Positions 32,106 to 33,786 of a DNA stretch of 33,786 nt are shown here, in pieces (positions within the stretch are counted from its first letter, which is position 1; each line of letters starts with the position of its first letter). The stretch covers positions 4,338 to 38,123 of the forward strand of contig KV424140.1 of assembly GCA_001632435.1 (NCBI GenBank). The letters run 5' to 3'. Origin of the DNA: Calocera cornea HHB12733. Lineage: Eukaryota; Basidiomycota; Dacrymycetes; Dacrymycetales; Dacrymycetaceae. Both the position numbers and the translations under genes were made by a program. The notes under the pieces are model-generated. The model was given only the letters and a program-made list of their open reading frames with translations, made no database searches and was not told the DNA's origin.

Positions 32106-33755
32106 TTATGACGAGCTATTGACTACTACTGCCTCTGGGCAGGTCCGTGAGTTGTGTCCAGCTCTGCGGCAGATTCTACAGAGGCGTGAACCTGTCTTTG
32201 GCGGTGTTGATGAACCCTCTCCCTGAGCATTCCCTCCTCCGTCCGGCTCAAGTAGACCTCTAGCTGCCATGAGCTGGGCAGCCTGCGCTCCAGTAAGTGA
32301 TCCAGAAGCCTGGAGGCGGCTTCGTTTGGTTCTCCTCCGCTTGGATAGCAGGTTATTGGTGTCACGGAGTGCCTTGACCTCATGTTCTACCAGTGTGAGC
32401 CGATGGTTCATGCTGACGGTTGCCTTTGTCAATTGGTCTATTGAGTTGTAAATGGGCGTGGGGGAGCTCCCCTGGTGCTGAGAGACCCGCTCCTTGATCA
32501 GGGTGGATTGTGCAATGGCTTCGTGAGCAGTGGTTGGTGTCTGAGAGATCCACGGTTCAGCGGGTTGATCCAGTGATTGAGGAGGTGTCACGGGCCGTAC
32601 ATGGATGTCACACCTGGATAGCACGGTACTGGGGTTGTAAGGGACAAGGCCAGCACCTCGGAATCCTGCCTTGACATTCTGCACTGTAAATATCCGTTGG
32701 AAGGCAGCATGGAATGCTGCGAAGAAGTCGTCCTTGGTGATGTTGTTGATACCACCCTGGACAAACATTGAGATCTGATCGTGATATGCCCTCTTCAATG
32801 GGCCAAAGACACTGACATCGAGGGGCTGAGTGAGATGCGAAGAATGTGCTGGTAAACAGATCGGAATAATGTTGTGCTCGGTGCAGTATTCATTGAACTC
32901 GGCATTGACGTGGCTCTCGTGCCCATCCAGGACCAGCATGCGATATTGGCCTTGTTGCCGGATCTTGGTATGATTATCGAAATGCACCAGCCATTCCAGA
33001 CCAGTGGAATTGTCGGTCCAGCCCTTCTCGGTGGTTGTGACAACCCAATTGTGCTCGATGTGACCATTGGCATACCACGGAAGGAGGTGGTTCTGACCCT
33101 TGACACAGATGAAGGGCGGGATGAAGTGCCCGTCTGCTGCGATGCAACAGATTGCTGTGACCCATTCCCTATTGCCAGGCTGGATTGCTTTGGGCTTGCT
33201 GGCTCGGTCGGACCGGGTTACAACCAGTGCAGGTCGGACCATCCCCATCAGGAAGCCTGTTTCATCGAAGTTGTACAGGTCACCGTCTTGGATGCCATAC
33301 TTGGCTCGCATGTTCAAAAACAGCTTGAACCATTGTCCCAACACCCCTTCATCTTCTTGCAAGGCTCTCTGGTAGTCATATGCACGGGCAAATCGTGTGC
33401 GGAGCTCTGGGCGTCGCTTGATGAAGCGGTCCGTCCAGCAATGGCCGAGCCTTGTTTCAGTCCGCTTGGCCAGGAGAAGGGCGGCCATATTATGCACATC
33501 ATTGCGCCTAGGGGAGAATCCTCTCGCATCCAGTGTGTGGATGTACTTGACAATCGCCTCCTCCTCGGCCTGGGTGAGAACACCCAGTGTTGCTCGTATA
33601 TTGGCCTTTGAGCGTCGACCACTGCTCCGGGCCTGGAGCGTGCTGAATGGCACCTCAAACTCTTTGGCAGCCTTCCGGAGGGACATTTTTCGGGTGGGGT
33701 GTTGATTTGCAGCAAGTGCTAGCAGTATGCGAGCCTCAATGGAGGGAGAGGACAT
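32106..33755 (-). mobile_element. Pogo/Fot1-type DNA transposase, apparently intact
   Basis: Uninterrupted frame of 549 aa from the first ATG. Order: psq-like helix-turn-helix (ILLALAANQHPTRKMSLRKA to ~45), CENP-B-type DNA-binding helix-turn-helix (TQAEEEAIVKYIHTLDARG to ~130) and the DDE catalytic core. The three acidic residues are D164 (NFDETGF), D277 (LVLDGHESH) and D313 (THLTQPLD-like, SSHLTQPLDVSVFGPLKR), with 36 residues between the last two. A coiled-coil-prone segment and a nuclear-localisation-like KRRRTKRSR follow. Near the end is a CCHC zinc knuckle, CRICRRAGHNSRTC. The lack of stops or shifts suggests recent activity. The right end of the element is outside the window; the left end may lie in 31990-32080, where GGTCCTCAGGGACC forms a short palindrome, but no terminal repeat can be confirmed. 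Confidence 0.9.
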
Positions 33756-33786
33756 GTAATTGAGCAAGATATGACAGAGAGAGGTA

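Overview
The window is nuclear DNA from a filamentous fungus, most likely a basidiomycete (probably Agaricomycotina). The signs are GC-rich genes cut by many short GT-AG introns (about 43-70 nt), translation elongation factor 3, a fungal cell-wall-integrity MAPKK, Prm1, Hap5, a membrane-anchored GH9 endoglucanase and TTAGGG-type telomere-like tracts. All gene models below were spliced by hand; most close with consistent reading phases.

Left region (1-8.2 kb). This is one conserved gene, the MAPKK Mkk1/2 (1617-3430), set in rearranged DNA. At the far left is a string of nine adjacent hairpins (19-387), followed by degenerate TTAGGG tracts. From 3.6 to 7.0 kb there are decayed copies of two genes that exist intact further right: the tail of a GH18 chitinase (minus strand) and the 3' half of EF3 (plus strand, introns kept). 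They lie in the same order and orientation as the intact pair, so this looks like an old segmental duplication whose middle was replaced. The middle now holds an unrecognised three-exon gene (3785-4698, minus), whose 3' end runs through the chitinase debris in another frame, and a ~380-bp inverted-repeat element carrying a telomere-like tract and a perfect hairpin. A second unrecognised four-exon gene (7323-7888) has a partial inverted copy just downstream.

Centre (8.2-21.7 kb). Intact and dense: GH18 chitinase (-), GH9 endoglucanase (-), EF3 (+), Hap5/NF-YC (+), Prm1 (-) and a CREG-like secreted FMN-barrel protein (+). Chitinase and GH9 carry opposite membrane anchors (N-terminal and C-terminal). 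GH9/EF3 and Prm1/CREG-like are divergent pairs sharing promoters.

Right (21.7-33.8 kb). A 3.4-kb GC-rich stretch without a convincing gene contains a strong G-quadruplex motif and CT tracts and leads into a C2H2 transcription factor. Then follow a Naa50-type acetyltransferase, an intronless bacterial-looking GT1 glycosyltransferase, a divergently oriented UbiA-type prenyltransferase, and a full-length pogo/Fot1-type transposase that runs to the window edge.
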